A stretch of DNA of 9,494 nt from Desulfuromonadales bacterium C00003107 (GCA_001751225.1 MAXT01000225.1:1-9494), one strand, 5' to 3'; counted from the stretch's first letter, positions 1 to 6,787 are shown. Notes: a model not told the origin generated them from the sequence alone. Translations and numbers: made by a program.

Positions 1-2
1 GC

Positions 3-41
3 GTCAAAGACCCCGTACCCTACATCCAGAAAGAGCAGTAG
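3..41 (+). CDS. C-terminal end of an unidentified upstream gene (partial)
   Basis: An open frame enters from the window edge and reads VKDPVPYIQKEQ before a TAG at 39-41. The stop lies three bases before the folE2 ATG, a spacing typical of adjacent genes in one operon. Twelve codons are too few to name the product, and the short frame could be chance. Its close fit to the folE2 start is the only support. Confidence 0.4.
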   Translation, partial: VKDPVPYIQKEQ

Positions 42-44
42 ACC

Positions 45-857
45 ATGAGCACCATGCGCGACATACAGATGGAGCGGGACACCCGCAATATCCCCATCGA
101 CAAGGTAGGCGTCAAGGACATCCGCTATCCCATCGTGGTGATGGATAAGAACAAGGACCAGCAGCACACCGTGGCCCGCATCAACATGTATGTGGATCTG
201 CCCCACCATTTCAAGGGCACCCACATGAGCCGCTTCATCGAGATTCTTAACCAGTATCGCGGCGAAATCACCATGCGCAACATGGGCAGCATCCTGCAAG
301 AGATGAAGGACCGCCTGGAAGCGAGCTGCGCTCATCTGGAGATGGATTTCCCCTATTTTATCGAAAAGGAAGCGCCGGTCTCCAAGGCCCGCAGCCTGAT
401 GGAATACCGCTGCCGACTAAGCGGTACCCTGGGCGAGCACAAGGATTTCGTGCTCGGCGTCGAAGTACCGATGACCTCCCTCTGCCCCTGTTCCAAAGAG
501 ATCAGCCAGCGGGGTGCCCATAACCAACGCAGCGCGGTGCGGGTCGAGATCCGCTCGGAGAAGTTCGTCTGGATCGAGGACCTGATCAGTTGGGTGGAAG
601 ACTGTGGCAGTTCCCCAGTCTATTCCCTGCTCAAGCGCGAGGACGAAAAGGCGGTCACCGAACAGGCCTACGACAACCCCATGTTCGTCGAGGATATCGT
701 GCGAGCGGTAACCGAAAAATTGAAAAGCGTAGAAAGCATCCAGTGGTTCCGGGTCGAATGCGAAAATTTCGAATCGATTCACAACCATTCCGCCTACGCC
801 CTGGTGGAACATCCCTCAACCTTTTCCGGCCCGCACGACGCCTCCGGCCAAAGCTGA
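45..857 (+). CDS. folE2: GTP cyclohydrolase FolE2 (type IB)
   Basis: FolE2 converts GTP to 7,8-dihydroneopterin triphosphate in the cytoplasm, the first step toward tetrahydrofolate and, in many bacteria, queuosine. The 270-residue protein has the family's usual length. It opens with the typical DTRNIPIDKVGVKDIRYPI segment (residues 12-30). The metal/catalytic region SLCPCSKEIS gives Cys147 and Cys149, followed by His159 in GAHNQRS, the acidic KREDEK segment (Glu199/Glu201) and the IHNH pair His246/His248. Family knowledge says one of these cysteines, the His and a Glu bind the metal. FolE2 differs from zinc-only FolE in accepting other metals, and in some bacteria it is Zur-regulated; I see no Zur box here. 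The ATG at 45 is chosen because a purine-rich AAAGAG lies 9 bases upstream, while the in-frame ATG at 54 is too far from it. The next gene starts 7 bases after the stop, suggesting co-transcription. Confidence 0.97.
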   Translation: MSTMRDIQMERDTRNIPIDKVGVKDIRYPIVVMDKNKDQQHTVARINMYVDLPHHFKGTHMSRFIEILNQYRGEITMRNMGSILQEMKDRLEASCAHLEMDFPYFIEKEAPVSKARSLMEYRCRLSGTLGEHKDFVLGVEVPMTSLCPCSKEISQRGAHNQRSAVRVEIRSEKFVWIEDLISWVEDCGSSPVYSLLKREDEKAVTEQAYDNPMFVEDIVRAVTEKLKSVESIQWFRVECENFESIHNHSAYALVEHPSTFSGPHDASGQS

Positions 858-864
858 ACAGCCG

Positions 865-1539
865 ATGGCAGAGCACGTTCTGGGGATTTTTGCCAAACAA
901 CCGGTTGCCGGTCGGGTCAAGACCCGCCTTTGCCCGCCCCTGAGTCCGCAACAGGCGGCGGAACTCTACCGCACCTGCCTGCAGGAGACGGTCGCCGCCA
1001 TGGCCGAAGCACCGGCCGAGCGGGTGATCTTTTATGATGGCGATGCGGCCTATTTCCAAAAGACCTTCCCCGGCCTGCGCCTTGTCCCCCAGTGCGAAGG
1101 CGAAGGCGACCTCGGCCAACGCCTCGATCGGGCCTTTGCCCAACTCTTTACCGAAGGATGTAGTGCGGCAGCCCTGATCGGCTCCGACAGCCCGGACCTT
1201 CCTGCCTCTCTGGTCTCTGCCGCCTTTAAAGCCCTGACTCACTGCGACCTGGCCGTCGCGCCGGCACTGGACGGCGGCTATGTGCTCATCGGCCAAAGTC
1301 GCCACGTACCCGAACTGTTTCAAGACATGCCCTGGAGCAACCCTGCACTCTGGTCGGAAACTCGTCGCCGTGCCGAACAGCTCGGCCTGGCCTATCGGGA
1401 ACTGGATGCCTGGGAGGATCTGGACGATCTGGCCAGCCTGAAGCGACTGCTTCTCCGCTCCCCCCATTCCCGCACCGCCCACCTGGCTGACCGGTTGTTA
1501 AATAGTCAGGCTCACTTCTGCCGCGACGATACAACGTAA
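865..1539 (+). CDS. TIGR04282/DUF2064 family glycosyltransferase-like protein
   Basis: This 224-residue protein belongs to the DUF2064 family, also named rSAM/selenodomain-associated transferase 1, with a GT-A/nucleotidyltransferase-like fold. Visible family motifs are FAKQPVAGRVKTRL at residues 9-22 (nucleotide-binding G-x-V-K-T-R-L), GSDSPDLP at 106-113 (the acidic metal-binding segment), ALDGGYVLIG at 134-143, MPWS at 155-158 and an acidic DAWEDLDDL near 181-189. Some relatives are linked to arsenosugar synthesis or to radical-SAM/selenodomain clusters, but neither partner is visible here, so the substrate is unknown. The start ATG lies 7 bases after folE2 with no good Shine-Dalgarno sequence, so translation may be coupled to folE2. 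The product is probably cytoplasmic, with no signal peptide or membrane segment. The gap that follows, up to the tolQ promoter, shows no clear terminator. Confidence 0.88.
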   Translation: MAEHVLGIFAKQPVAGRVKTRLCPPLSPQQAAELYRTCLQETVAAMAEAPAERVIFYDGDAAYFQKTFPGLRLVPQCEGEGDLGQRLDRAFAQLFTEGCSAAALIGSDSPDLPASLVSAAFKALTHCDLAVAPALDGGYVLIGQSRHVPELFQDMPWSNPALWSETRRRAEQLGLAYRELDAWEDLDDLASLKRLLLRSPHSRTAHLADRLLNSQAHFCRDDTT

Positions 1540-1616
1540 ACTTCCATCCACCTGCGCATCCCCCTGACTCAAGACCGCACAACCCCACACTATAAAGCTC
1601 ACCCTGCTGAAGTCGG

Positions 1617-1646
1617 TTGACTTGCCTTGATCGGATGGCCGATAAT
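1617..1646 (+). promoter_or_regulatory. Sigma-70 promoter for the tolQRAB operon
   Basis: TTGACT (1617-1622) matches the -35 consensus at 5 of 6 positions, and GATAAT (1641-1646) matches the -10 consensus at 5 of 6, with an 18-base spacer. Transcription would start near 1653, giving a leader of about 34 bases to the tolQ start. Predicted by eye only. Confidence 0.65.
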
Positions 1647-1671
1647 CGTTACCGATTCAACCCCATCCATT

Positions 1672-1678
1672 AAAGGAG
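1672..1678 (+). promoter_or_regulatory. Ribosome binding site fixing the tolQ TTG start
   Basis: AAAGGAG lies 8 bases before the TTG at 1687. No comparable site precedes the in-frame TTG at 1627, which would also sit inside the promoter. This decides in favour of the shorter protein. Confidence 0.8.
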
Positions 1679-1686
1679 CAAACACC

Positions 1687-2358
1687 TTGGATCTGATTCT
1701 CGATGCCGGACCGGTGGTCAAGCTGGTCATAATGATACTGGCCTACTTTTCTGTGGCCTCCTGGGCCATCATTTTCTACAAGTTTCGGGTTATCCATCGT
1801 GCCACCCGCGATTCCGCCCGATTTCAAAACTTTTTCTGGGCAAAGAAGCGCTTCGACACCATCAGCCAGGGGCTGAAAAACTACGAGCATTCGCCGCTGA
1901 CCGTGTTGTTTCGCGAGGGATACCAGGAACTTCTGCGCAATCAGGGCGACCGCAATGTCGACGAGGAAAACCTGTTTACCACCGACATGGGACAGAGCGA
2001 AAATGTCGGTCGCGCCCTGCGCCGAGCCACCACCCTGGAGCGACAGCGCCTGGAAAAGTTTCTGACCTTTCTGGCCACCACCGGTTCCACGGCCCCCTTC
2101 ATCGGCCTGTTCGGTACCGTCTGGGGTATCATGGATTCCTTTCAGGGCATTGGCCAGACCGGCAGCGCTTCGCTGGCGGTGGTCGCTCCCGGCATCTCCG
2201 AGGCGCTGATCGCTACGGCTATCGGCCTGGTTGCTGCGATTCCAGCGGTGGTTGGCTACAACCACTTTGTGAACAAGGTCAACCTACTGACCGGCGAGAT
2301 GGACAGTTTCAGCCAGGAATTCCTCAACATCGTCGAACGCATGCTGCGGAGGGGATAG
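1687..2358 (+). CDS. tolQ: TolQ, proton-channel subunit of the Tol-Pal motor
   Basis: TolQ is an inner-membrane protein of the MotA/TolQ/ExbB family. With TolR it forms a proton-driven motor that energises TolA for outer-membrane invagination at division. The 223-residue product starts LDLILDAGPVVKL, closely like the Escherichia coli N terminus. The family's three membrane helices are visible at about residues 9-33, 125-149 and 170-194, with a large cytoplasmic loop between the first two. The signature GSTAPFIGLFGTVWGIM is followed by VAPGISEALIATAIGLVAAIP, both characteristic of TolQ, with the conserved pore threonines in helices 2 and 3. The start codon is TTG, supported by a strong Shine-Dalgarno sequence and by an upstream promoter that overlaps the longer reading frame. 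The stop TAG abuts the tolR ATG directly. ExbB is the main alternative, but tolR, tolA, tolB and pal downstream settle the call. Confidence 0.95.
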   Translation: MDLILDAGPVVKLVIMILAYFSVASWAIIFYKFRVIHRATRDSARFQNFFWAKKRFDTISQGLKNYEHSPLTVLFREGYQELLRNQGDRNVDEENLFTTDMGQSENVGRALRRATTLERQRLEKFLTFLATTGSTAPFIGLFGTVWGIMDSFQGIGQTGSASLAVVAPGISEALIATAIGLVAAIPAVVGYNHFVNKVNLLTGEMDSFSQEFLNIVERMLRRG

Positions 2359-2793
<435 letters not shown>

Positions 2794-2808
2794 CTTTGCA
2801 GAATCACC

Positions 2809-3699
2809 ATGGCTGACAACCACTTCCAACACCGGGGCGCAGACTTCCATTCCGATCCAAAAATCGGCCGCCTAGTCCTGCTGTCGCTAATTTTGCATCT
2901 GGTCCTGGTGCTGGTTTTTTCCGGCACCTTCAGCCATCATAGCCCTCCGCCCAAGCGCCCGGTCTATTACGTCGACCTCACCCAACTGCCGGTGGCCAAC
3001 CCCCGCGCCGGTCGTCCCGATGGACAGAGCGGCGCTCCCAAAGCCGTTAAGAAAAGCACTCCGGCACCAGTTAAAAAGACACCGCCAACCGTCAAAAGGG
3101 CTGCTCCGCCGGCGCCAGCCAAGAAAGCCGTCAAGGCAAGCCGCCCAACAACCAAAGCTGTAAAAAAGAACGTTACCAAAGCCGTCACCAAGGCCCAGCC
3201 GGCCGCTAAAAAAGCCACCACCGACAGCCAAGCGTCCGCAAAGAGCGACACAAACTATCAGACGGCCATGAGCGCGGTGGAAAAAATGCGCCGTAACCGG
3301 GAGATGGCAAACCTCAAAGAAAAACTCGCCGCTCTGGCCAGCAGCGACAGCCGGGCTGGCACGGTAACGGGTGGTGGGTCCAACGCCCCCCTCGGCATGC
3401 CCGACGGAACCGGAGATCAGGCCGGGGTCAGTCAGGAACGCTGGTTGCAAGCAAGGCTAACAAAGAACTGGAGCCTGTCCAAGTATCAGGTCGTGCGCCG
3501 CGACCTGGAATGCCGCGTGCGCATAACCTATAACTCCGCTGGAGTTCTCACCGGAAAAGAATTCATTAAACCTTCCGGTGACAGTACCTTCGACGACTCG
3601 GTCACCCGGGCCATCCTCAAGAGCCGGCAACTGGAGTTCAAACCGGGCCGGCAACTGGAAGTGATCGTTACCTTCAACCTTAAAGACCTAATGGATTGA
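2809..3699 (+). CDS. tolA: TolA, periplasm-spanning linker of the Tol-Pal system (TonB/TolA family)
   Basis: TolA is anchored in the inner membrane by one helix and reaches across the periplasm to TolB and Pal. In this 296-residue protein a short cytoplasmic N terminus is followed by a helix at about residues 21-39 with the S-x-x-x-H motif (Ser26, His30) that TolA and TonB use to contact the motor. Residues about 43-145 are a low-complexity Lys/Ala/Pro/Thr-rich linker with repeated VKK and AKK blocks. A short charged helical stretch follows (about 157-178), then a Gly-rich segment. The C-terminal domain (about 210-296) has the TonB/TolA-like pattern YNSAGVLTGKEF, SGDSTFDDSVTRAI and VTFNLKDL. 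It has a single cysteine, so the disulphide seen in some TolA domains is absent. The linker is much shorter than the long Ala-rich helix of Escherichia coli TolA. TonB is the alternative; position between tolR and tolB favours TolA. The ribosome binding site is weak. Confidence 0.88.
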   Translation: MADNHFQHRGADFHSDPKIGRLVLLSLILHLVLVLVFSGTFSHHSPPPKRPVYYVDLTQLPVANPRAGRPDGQSGAPKAVKKSTPAPVKKTPPTVKRAAPPAPAKKAVKASRPTTKAVKKNVTKAVTKAQPAAKKATTDSQASAKSDTNYQTAMSAVEKMRRNREMANLKEKLAALASSDSRAGTVTGGGSNAPLGMPDGTGDQAGVSQERWLQARLTKNWSLSKYQVVRRDLECRVRITYNSAGVLTGKEFIKPSGDSTFDDSVTRAILKSRQLEFKPGRQLEVIVTFNLKDLMD

Positions 3700-3703
3700 A
3701 CCG

Positions 3704-4990
3704 ATGCGCCTTTTCGCCCTGTTCAGCCTCGTTTTTCTGTTGTTTACCGTACCGGCGGCGGCCGATATCGAGATTAGCGCCCCCGGTCAACAGACCATCC
3801 CCCTGGCCTCGACCAAGCTGCTGGCCCAGGGCATGGTTCCGGCGCAAATCGTCAATGACTTTGACCAGACTCTGAACGATGATTTGCTGCTCTCCGGACT
3901 GTTCAGCCTTGTGGACCCCAACTCCTTTCTGTCCGATGCTCGCCGAATCGGCCTCAACAGCAGCCATGTCGATTTCGGCCAGTGGCGACTGCTCGGGGCC
4001 GAGGTGGTGGTTAAAGGCGTCTGCCGCCTGGAAAAGGGTAAGCTGATTGTCGAAGCTCGCCTGTTCGATGTCACCCACCGGCGACTATTGACCGGGCGCC
4101 GCTATATCGGCGCTCAAAGCGATGTCCGACGCATGGCCCATCGCTTTGCAGATCAAATATTGAAAAGCTTGACCGGAGAAGAAGGCCCCTTCAACAGTCG
4201 CATCGCCTATATCAGTAATACCAGCGGCCATAAAGAGCTGTACCTGATGGATGTCGACGGGCGCAATAGCGTGCGCCTTACCAACCACCGCTCCATCGTA
4301 CTCAACCCCGACTTTTCCCCGACCAGCAAAGAGCTGCTTTTCACCTCTTACCGGGCCGGCAATCCCGATCTGTATCGCAAAGCGATCTATTCGGGCCAGG
4401 AAGCTCGCGTTTCCGCTCGCCAAGGCCTCAATATCGCCGGTCGCTTTCGGCCCGATGGCCGGGAAATTGCTTTAACTCTATCTAAAGAAGGCAATTCGGA
4501 TCTGCACCTTCTCGGCACCGACGGCAGTCACAATCGGCAGCTTACCAAGCATTGGAGCATCGATGTTGATCCAAGCTGGAGCCCGGCAGGTGACAAACTA
4601 GCCTTTGTCTCCGACCGCCAAGGCAATCCACAGATCTTCATCTTCGACATCTTTACCAAGCAAGTTAAGCGGCTTCCCACGACCGGCAAATACAACGCCA
4701 CTCCGGCCTGGAGTCCTAAAGGTGACCGTATCGCTTTCAGCCGTTTGGAGCAGGGACGCTTTGATATTTTCACCGTCGCCGTGGATGGCAGCGATGAGCG
4801 CCGCCTGACTTTTGGGCCAGGCAACAATGAGCATCCACGCTGGAGTCCCGATGGCCGCTTCATCGTCTATTCGTCGGACCAGAGCGGGGCCAAGGCCATT
4901 TACATCATGCGCACCGATGGTAGCAGAGTCACTCGTATTTCACCGACTGGTGGCGATTGCAACCATCCGGCCTGGTCGGGACGCTGGTAA
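3704..4990 (+). CDS. tolB: TolB, periplasmic beta-propeller of the Tol-Pal system
   Basis: TolB is a soluble periplasmic protein that binds Pal and TolA and regulates Pal's hold on peptidoglycan. The 428-residue product has the normal family length. Residues 1-20 are a signal peptide with a likely cut after AAA, before DIEIS. The N-terminal mixed domain covers about 21-160. The rest is a propeller of PD40/WD40-like repeats, seen as recurring blocks such as DPSWSPAGDKLAFVSDRQG, TPAWSPKGDRIAFSRLEQG and PRWSPDGRFIVYSSDQSG, and a final PAWSGRW. The ATG lies 4 bases after the tolA stop with only a poor Shine-Dalgarno sequence, so it is probably translated from the shared mRNA. The chain ends at the tryptophan just before the pal promoter region. 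No damage or unusual residues are visible. Confidence 0.97.
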   Translation: MRLFALFSLVFLLFTVPAAADIEISAPGQQTIPLASTKLLAQGMVPAQIVNDFDQTLNDDLLLSGLFSLVDPNSFLSDARRIGLNSSHVDFGQWRLLGAEVVVKGVCRLEKGKLIVEARLFDVTHRRLLTGRRYIGAQSDVRRMAHRFADQILKSLTGEEGPFNSRIAYISNTSGHKELYLMDVDGRNSVRLTNHRSIVLNPDFSPTSKELLFTSYRAGNPDLYRKAIYSGQEARVSARQGLNIAGRFRPDGREIALTLSKEGNSDLHLLGTDGSHNRQLTKHWSIDVDPSWSPAGDKLAFVSDRQGNPQIFIFDIFTKQVKRLPTTGKYNATPAWSPKGDRIAFSRLEQGRFDIFTVAVDGSDERRLTFGPGNNEHPRWSPDGRFIVYSSDQSGAKAIYIMRTDGSRVTRISPTGGDCNHPAWSGRW

Positions 4991-4993
4991 AGA

Positions 4994-5021
4994 TTGTCTT
5001 TCAAGTTTGTTCCTGTATAAT
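4994..5021 (+). promoter_or_regulatory. Promoter in front of pal
   Basis: TATAAT (5016-5021) is a perfect -10 hexamer, and TTGTCT (4994-4999) matches the -35 consensus at 4 of 6 positions with a 16-base spacer. Transcription would start near 5028, leaving a leader of about 65 bases before pal. It would allow pal to be expressed above the level of tolQRAB, as expected for an abundant lipoprotein. Predicted by eye only. Confidence 0.6.
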
Positions 5022-5077
5022 GAAGCCGTTTAAAGGATGCCAATAGAGGCCATTCCTTTCGCTAACATTCAAATCAC

Positions 5078-5084
5078 AAAGGAG
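5078..5084 (+). promoter_or_regulatory. Ribosome binding site fixing the pal start
   Basis: AAAGGAG lies 9 bases before the ATG at 5094. The in-frame ATG at 5037 has no usable site and would put 19 residues in front of the lipoprotein signal peptide. Confidence 0.85.
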
Positions 5085-5093
5085 CGGATCAAA

Positions 5094-5666
5094 ATGAAAT
5101 CTTTTTCTAAGAAAGCCCTGTTGCAATTGGCCCTGCTGCTCGCCGCCACCCTCCTGCTTGCCTCCGGCTGTGCCAAAAAACCGGCTGCCACCACAACCGC
5201 AATGCCAGAGACCACCGTCAGCGAAGACATGGGCCAGGACATGATGCAGACCGAGGGTCTGGATGAAATGGCCCTTAGCGAAAGCGCCATCGAAGAGGGC
5301 GCCTCAGAATTTGGCGTCGCCACCGCTGCGGTTTCGGCTCTGCAGAGTATCTCTTTCGAATTTGACCAGTACACCCTGAGTACCGAAGCCCAAGATCTGC
5401 TGGTTAGCAACGCTGCCTATATTCAAGCCAACCCCGAGCTGAAGATCCGCATTGAAGGCTACTGCGACGAGCGGGGCTCCGATGAATACAACCTGGCCCT
5501 AGGCCAGCGCCGGGCCCTGGCAGCCAAGAGCTTCCTGGTCTCCCTGGGCATCGATCCGCAGCTCCTTTCGGTCATCTCCTACGGCGAGGAACTGCCTCTC
5601 GACCCGACCAGCAGCGAAGAAGCCTATGCCCTCAACCGCCGTGCCGAGTTTAAAGCCGAGCGCTGA
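5094..5666 (+). CDS. pal: Pal, peptidoglycan-associated outer-membrane lipoprotein
   Basis: Pal is anchored in the outer membrane by its lipid and binds diaminopimelate-containing peptidoglycan. The Tol motor moves it to the division site. The 190-residue product begins with a lipoprotein signal peptide (MKSFSKKALLQLALLLAATLL) ending in a lipobox LASGC, so Cys26 is the likely lipidated residue. A flexible Thr/Glu/Met-rich segment follows to about residue 80. The OmpA_C-like domain (about 85-190) includes SISFEFDQYTLS, RIEGYCDERGSDEYN, LALGQRRALAAKSFL and ISYGEELP, ending NRRAEFKAER. The DERGSDEYN and NRRAE blocks are the peptidoglycan-binding signature. Escherichia coli Pal has GHADERG where this protein has GYCDERG. 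It has its own promoter upstream and a strong terminator 15 bases downstream, so it can be a single transcript as well as the end of the tol message. Confidence 0.97.
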   Translation: MKSFSKKALLQLALLLAATLLLASGCAKKPAATTTAMPETTVSEDMGQDMMQTEGLDEMALSESAIEEGASEFGVATAAVSALQSISFEFDQYTLSTEAQDLLVSNAAYIQANPELKIRIEGYCDERGSDEYNLALGQRRALAAKSFLVSLGIDPQLLSVISYGEELPLDPTSSEEAYALNRRAEFKAER

Positions 5667-5680
5667 TTGGCCTGTCTGAC

Positions 5681-5717
5681 ATCGGCCGCAAGGCAGATTG
5701 CCTGCGGCCGATTTTTT
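5681..5717 (+). terminator. Rho-independent terminator after pal
   Basis: The left arm at 5681-5695 (ATCGGCCGC, a bulged A, AGGCA) pairs with the right arm at 5699-5712 across a 3-base loop. A run of six T (5712-5717) follows. It is GC-rich, strong, and begins 15 bases after the pal stop. Confidence 0.9.
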
Positions 5718-5735
5718 AATGTTTTCGTAAAAACT

Positions 5736-5851
5736 CGTAGGATGGCTAAACAAAAATTTCGTCCTACAAGGCTTGGTGGTTTTTCTGGGGCGAAGGCATA
5801 CATCAGGTATGTCGAGGTCCTGAAAAAACACCGTAACGCGGTAGGGCGGAC
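5736..5851. repeat. Structured intergenic element with nested inverted repeats (probable dispersed repeat)
   Basis: Between the pal terminator and cpoB lies a block with nested pairing. GTCCTAC (5761-5767) pairs with GTAGGGC (5841-5847) with one G-T wobble. GGTGGTTTTTC (5775-5785) pairs with GAAAAAACACC (5822-5832) at 10 of 11 positions. CATAC (5797-5801) pairs with GTATG (5807-5811) around the loop ATCAG. GTAGGA (5738-5743) could pair instead with TCCTAC (5762-5767), giving an alternative fold. The two ends resemble each other (GTAGGATGG and GTAGGGCGG). The element stays open in frame with cpoB but has no convincing coding features. From memory, similar elements recur in genomes of Geobacter/Pelobacter relatives; I cannot confirm copy number here. 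The true boundaries may extend to about 5720 and 5870. Confidence 0.6.
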
Positions 5852-5880
5852 TTTTTGCGACGCCATTATTTTTTTTATTG

Positions 5881-5886
5881 AAGGAG
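5881..5886 (+). promoter_or_regulatory. Ribosome binding site fixing the cpoB GTG start
   Basis: AAGGAG sits 8 bases before the GTG at 5895. The frame stays open far upstream, so without this site the start would be easily misplaced inside the repeat element. Confidence 0.85.
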
Positions 5887-5894
5887 AAGTTACC

Positions 5895-6683
5895 GTGATC
5901 ATTTGGAAAAGACTGTTGCCGATACTGGCATTGGTCGCGCTGTTGGCCGGCTGCATTCCCACCCAACGCCAGCTGACCATGGAGCGGGACCTGGAAGAGA
6001 TGAAGCGGCGACTGGCAGCATCGGAGCGGGCCCTGGCCAGCCAACAAAACCAACGTGGCGACGAAACCAGCAACCGTCTTGAAACCCTCAGCCGCCGTCA
6101 GGCCGAATTGCAGGCTAACCTCGACGCCTTGCGTCTTGAGCAACAGGCCCTTAATGGCCGCCTGGCTGACTTTTCCCAGGCTGACAACGAATTGCGCGAC
6201 GAGTTGTCTCTGGTTCGCGATGATCTCGGCCTCAAGATTTCGGCCATCGAAGACAAACTGGCCAAGCCGACAGCCAAACCGCAGGCCACCCAAGCCCCGG
6301 TTGCCGAAACCCCCGAAGACCTCTACCGCCGCGCCGTAGCCATGATTCGCACCGAAGAGCGCCATGCCGAAGGACGGGACCTGTTGCAGCGTTTTTTACA
6401 ACAGCACCCGCAGCACTCCCTGAGCGTCAATGCCAGCTATTGGGTCGGCGAAGCCTATTACGGCGAAAAGAAATATGAAAACGCCATCCTGCAATTTCAG
6501 GATGTTATCGACAAACACAGCGACCACCCCAAAGCTGCAGCAGCCCAACTGAAGCAGGGCATCACCTTTCAGACCTTGGGAGACAATCAGAGCGCTAAAG
6601 CCATCTTCAACAAACTGGTGGATACCTTTCCCCTTTCGGCTGAAGCCAAAGAGGCCAAGAGGCGTCTTTCTTCGATGTCATAA
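5895..6683 (+). CDS. cpoB: CpoB/YbgF, Tol-Pal-associated coiled-coil TPR protein, predicted lipoprotein
   Basis: CpoB (YbgF) is a periplasmic protein that, in Escherichia coli, links TolA with peptidoglycan synthesis by PBP1B during division. The 262-residue product starts at GTG with a signal sequence IIWKRLLPILALVALLAGC. LLAGC is a good lipobox and Cys20 the likely lipidated residue, whereas the Escherichia coli protein is soluble. Residues about 25-125 form a long heptad-rich coiled coil (LEEMKRRLAASERAL onward), the trimerising part of the family. A Pro/Ala/Thr linker follows, then TPR-like repeats from about 140 to 262 (PEDLYRRAVAMI, SYWVGEAYYGEKKYENAILQF, AAAQLKQGITFQTLGDNQSAKAIF). The order pal then cpoB is standard, but a terminator and the repeat element separate them. 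I see no clear promoter in that gap, so it depends on read-through or a promoter I cannot recognise. Identity is sure; the lipid anchor is a prediction. Confidence 0.93.
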   Translation: MIIWKRLLPILALVALLAGCIPTQRQLTMERDLEEMKRRLAASERALASQQNQRGDETSNRLETLSRRQAELQANLDALRLEQQALNGRLADFSQADNELRDELSLVRDDLGLKISAIEDKLAKPTAKPQATQAPVAETPEDLYRRAVAMIRTEERHAEGRDLLQRFLQQHPQHSLSVNASYWVGEAYYGEKKYENAILQFQDVIDKHSDHPKAAAAQLKQGITFQTLGDNQSAKAIFNKLVDTFPLSAEAKEAKRRLSSMS

Positions 6684-6728
6684 CGGCAGGGCTTCTGCTC
6701 CGATGCGGTCAACCAAAACATTAGATGC

Positions 6729-6758
6729 AAAAAGGGCGGTCACTTGACCGCCCTTTTT
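6729..6758. terminator. Bidirectional terminator between cpoB and the fasciclin gene
   Basis: GGGCGGTCA (6734-6742) and TGACCGCCC (6745-6753) form a perfect 9-bp stem, flanked by five A on the left and five T on the right. It therefore works on both strands, ending cpoB on + and the convergent fasciclin gene on -. Confidence 0.93.
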
Positions 6759-6787
6759 CGTTCGTTATGATTCGTTGCCTATGCTAC

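Noticed and set aside
655..1482. Long open frame on the - strand across folE2 and the DUF2064 gene
   Set aside because: It is a shadow of two well-supported + strand genes, with Arg/Gly-rich low-information protein and no family motif.
1591..1596. TATAAA as a second -10 box before tolQ
   Set aside because: The nearest -35-like hexamer is 21 bases away, too far; the pair at 1617/1641 is better in sequence and spacing.
1627..1686. 20-residue N-terminal extension of TolQ
   Set aside because: It overlaps the predicted -10 box and has no ribosome binding site, and TolQ relatives begin near the LDLIL segment.
2887..3450. Long - strand frame opposite tolA
   Set aside because: It arises from the Lys/Ala/Pro-rich composition of tolA and has no ribosome binding site or recognisable domain.
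5667..5894. Upstream extension of cpoB by 76 codons, including a possible small protein starting MAKQKFRPTRLGG at 5742
   Set aside because: The frame is open only because it reads through the pal terminator and the structured repeat. The GTG at 5895 has a strong ribosome binding site and a lipoprotein signal directly after it.
5499..6365. 288-codon - strand frame across the end of pal, the repeat and the start of cpoB
   Set aside because: It spans a terminator and two good genes on the other strand; the protein is Gln/Gly-rich with no motif.
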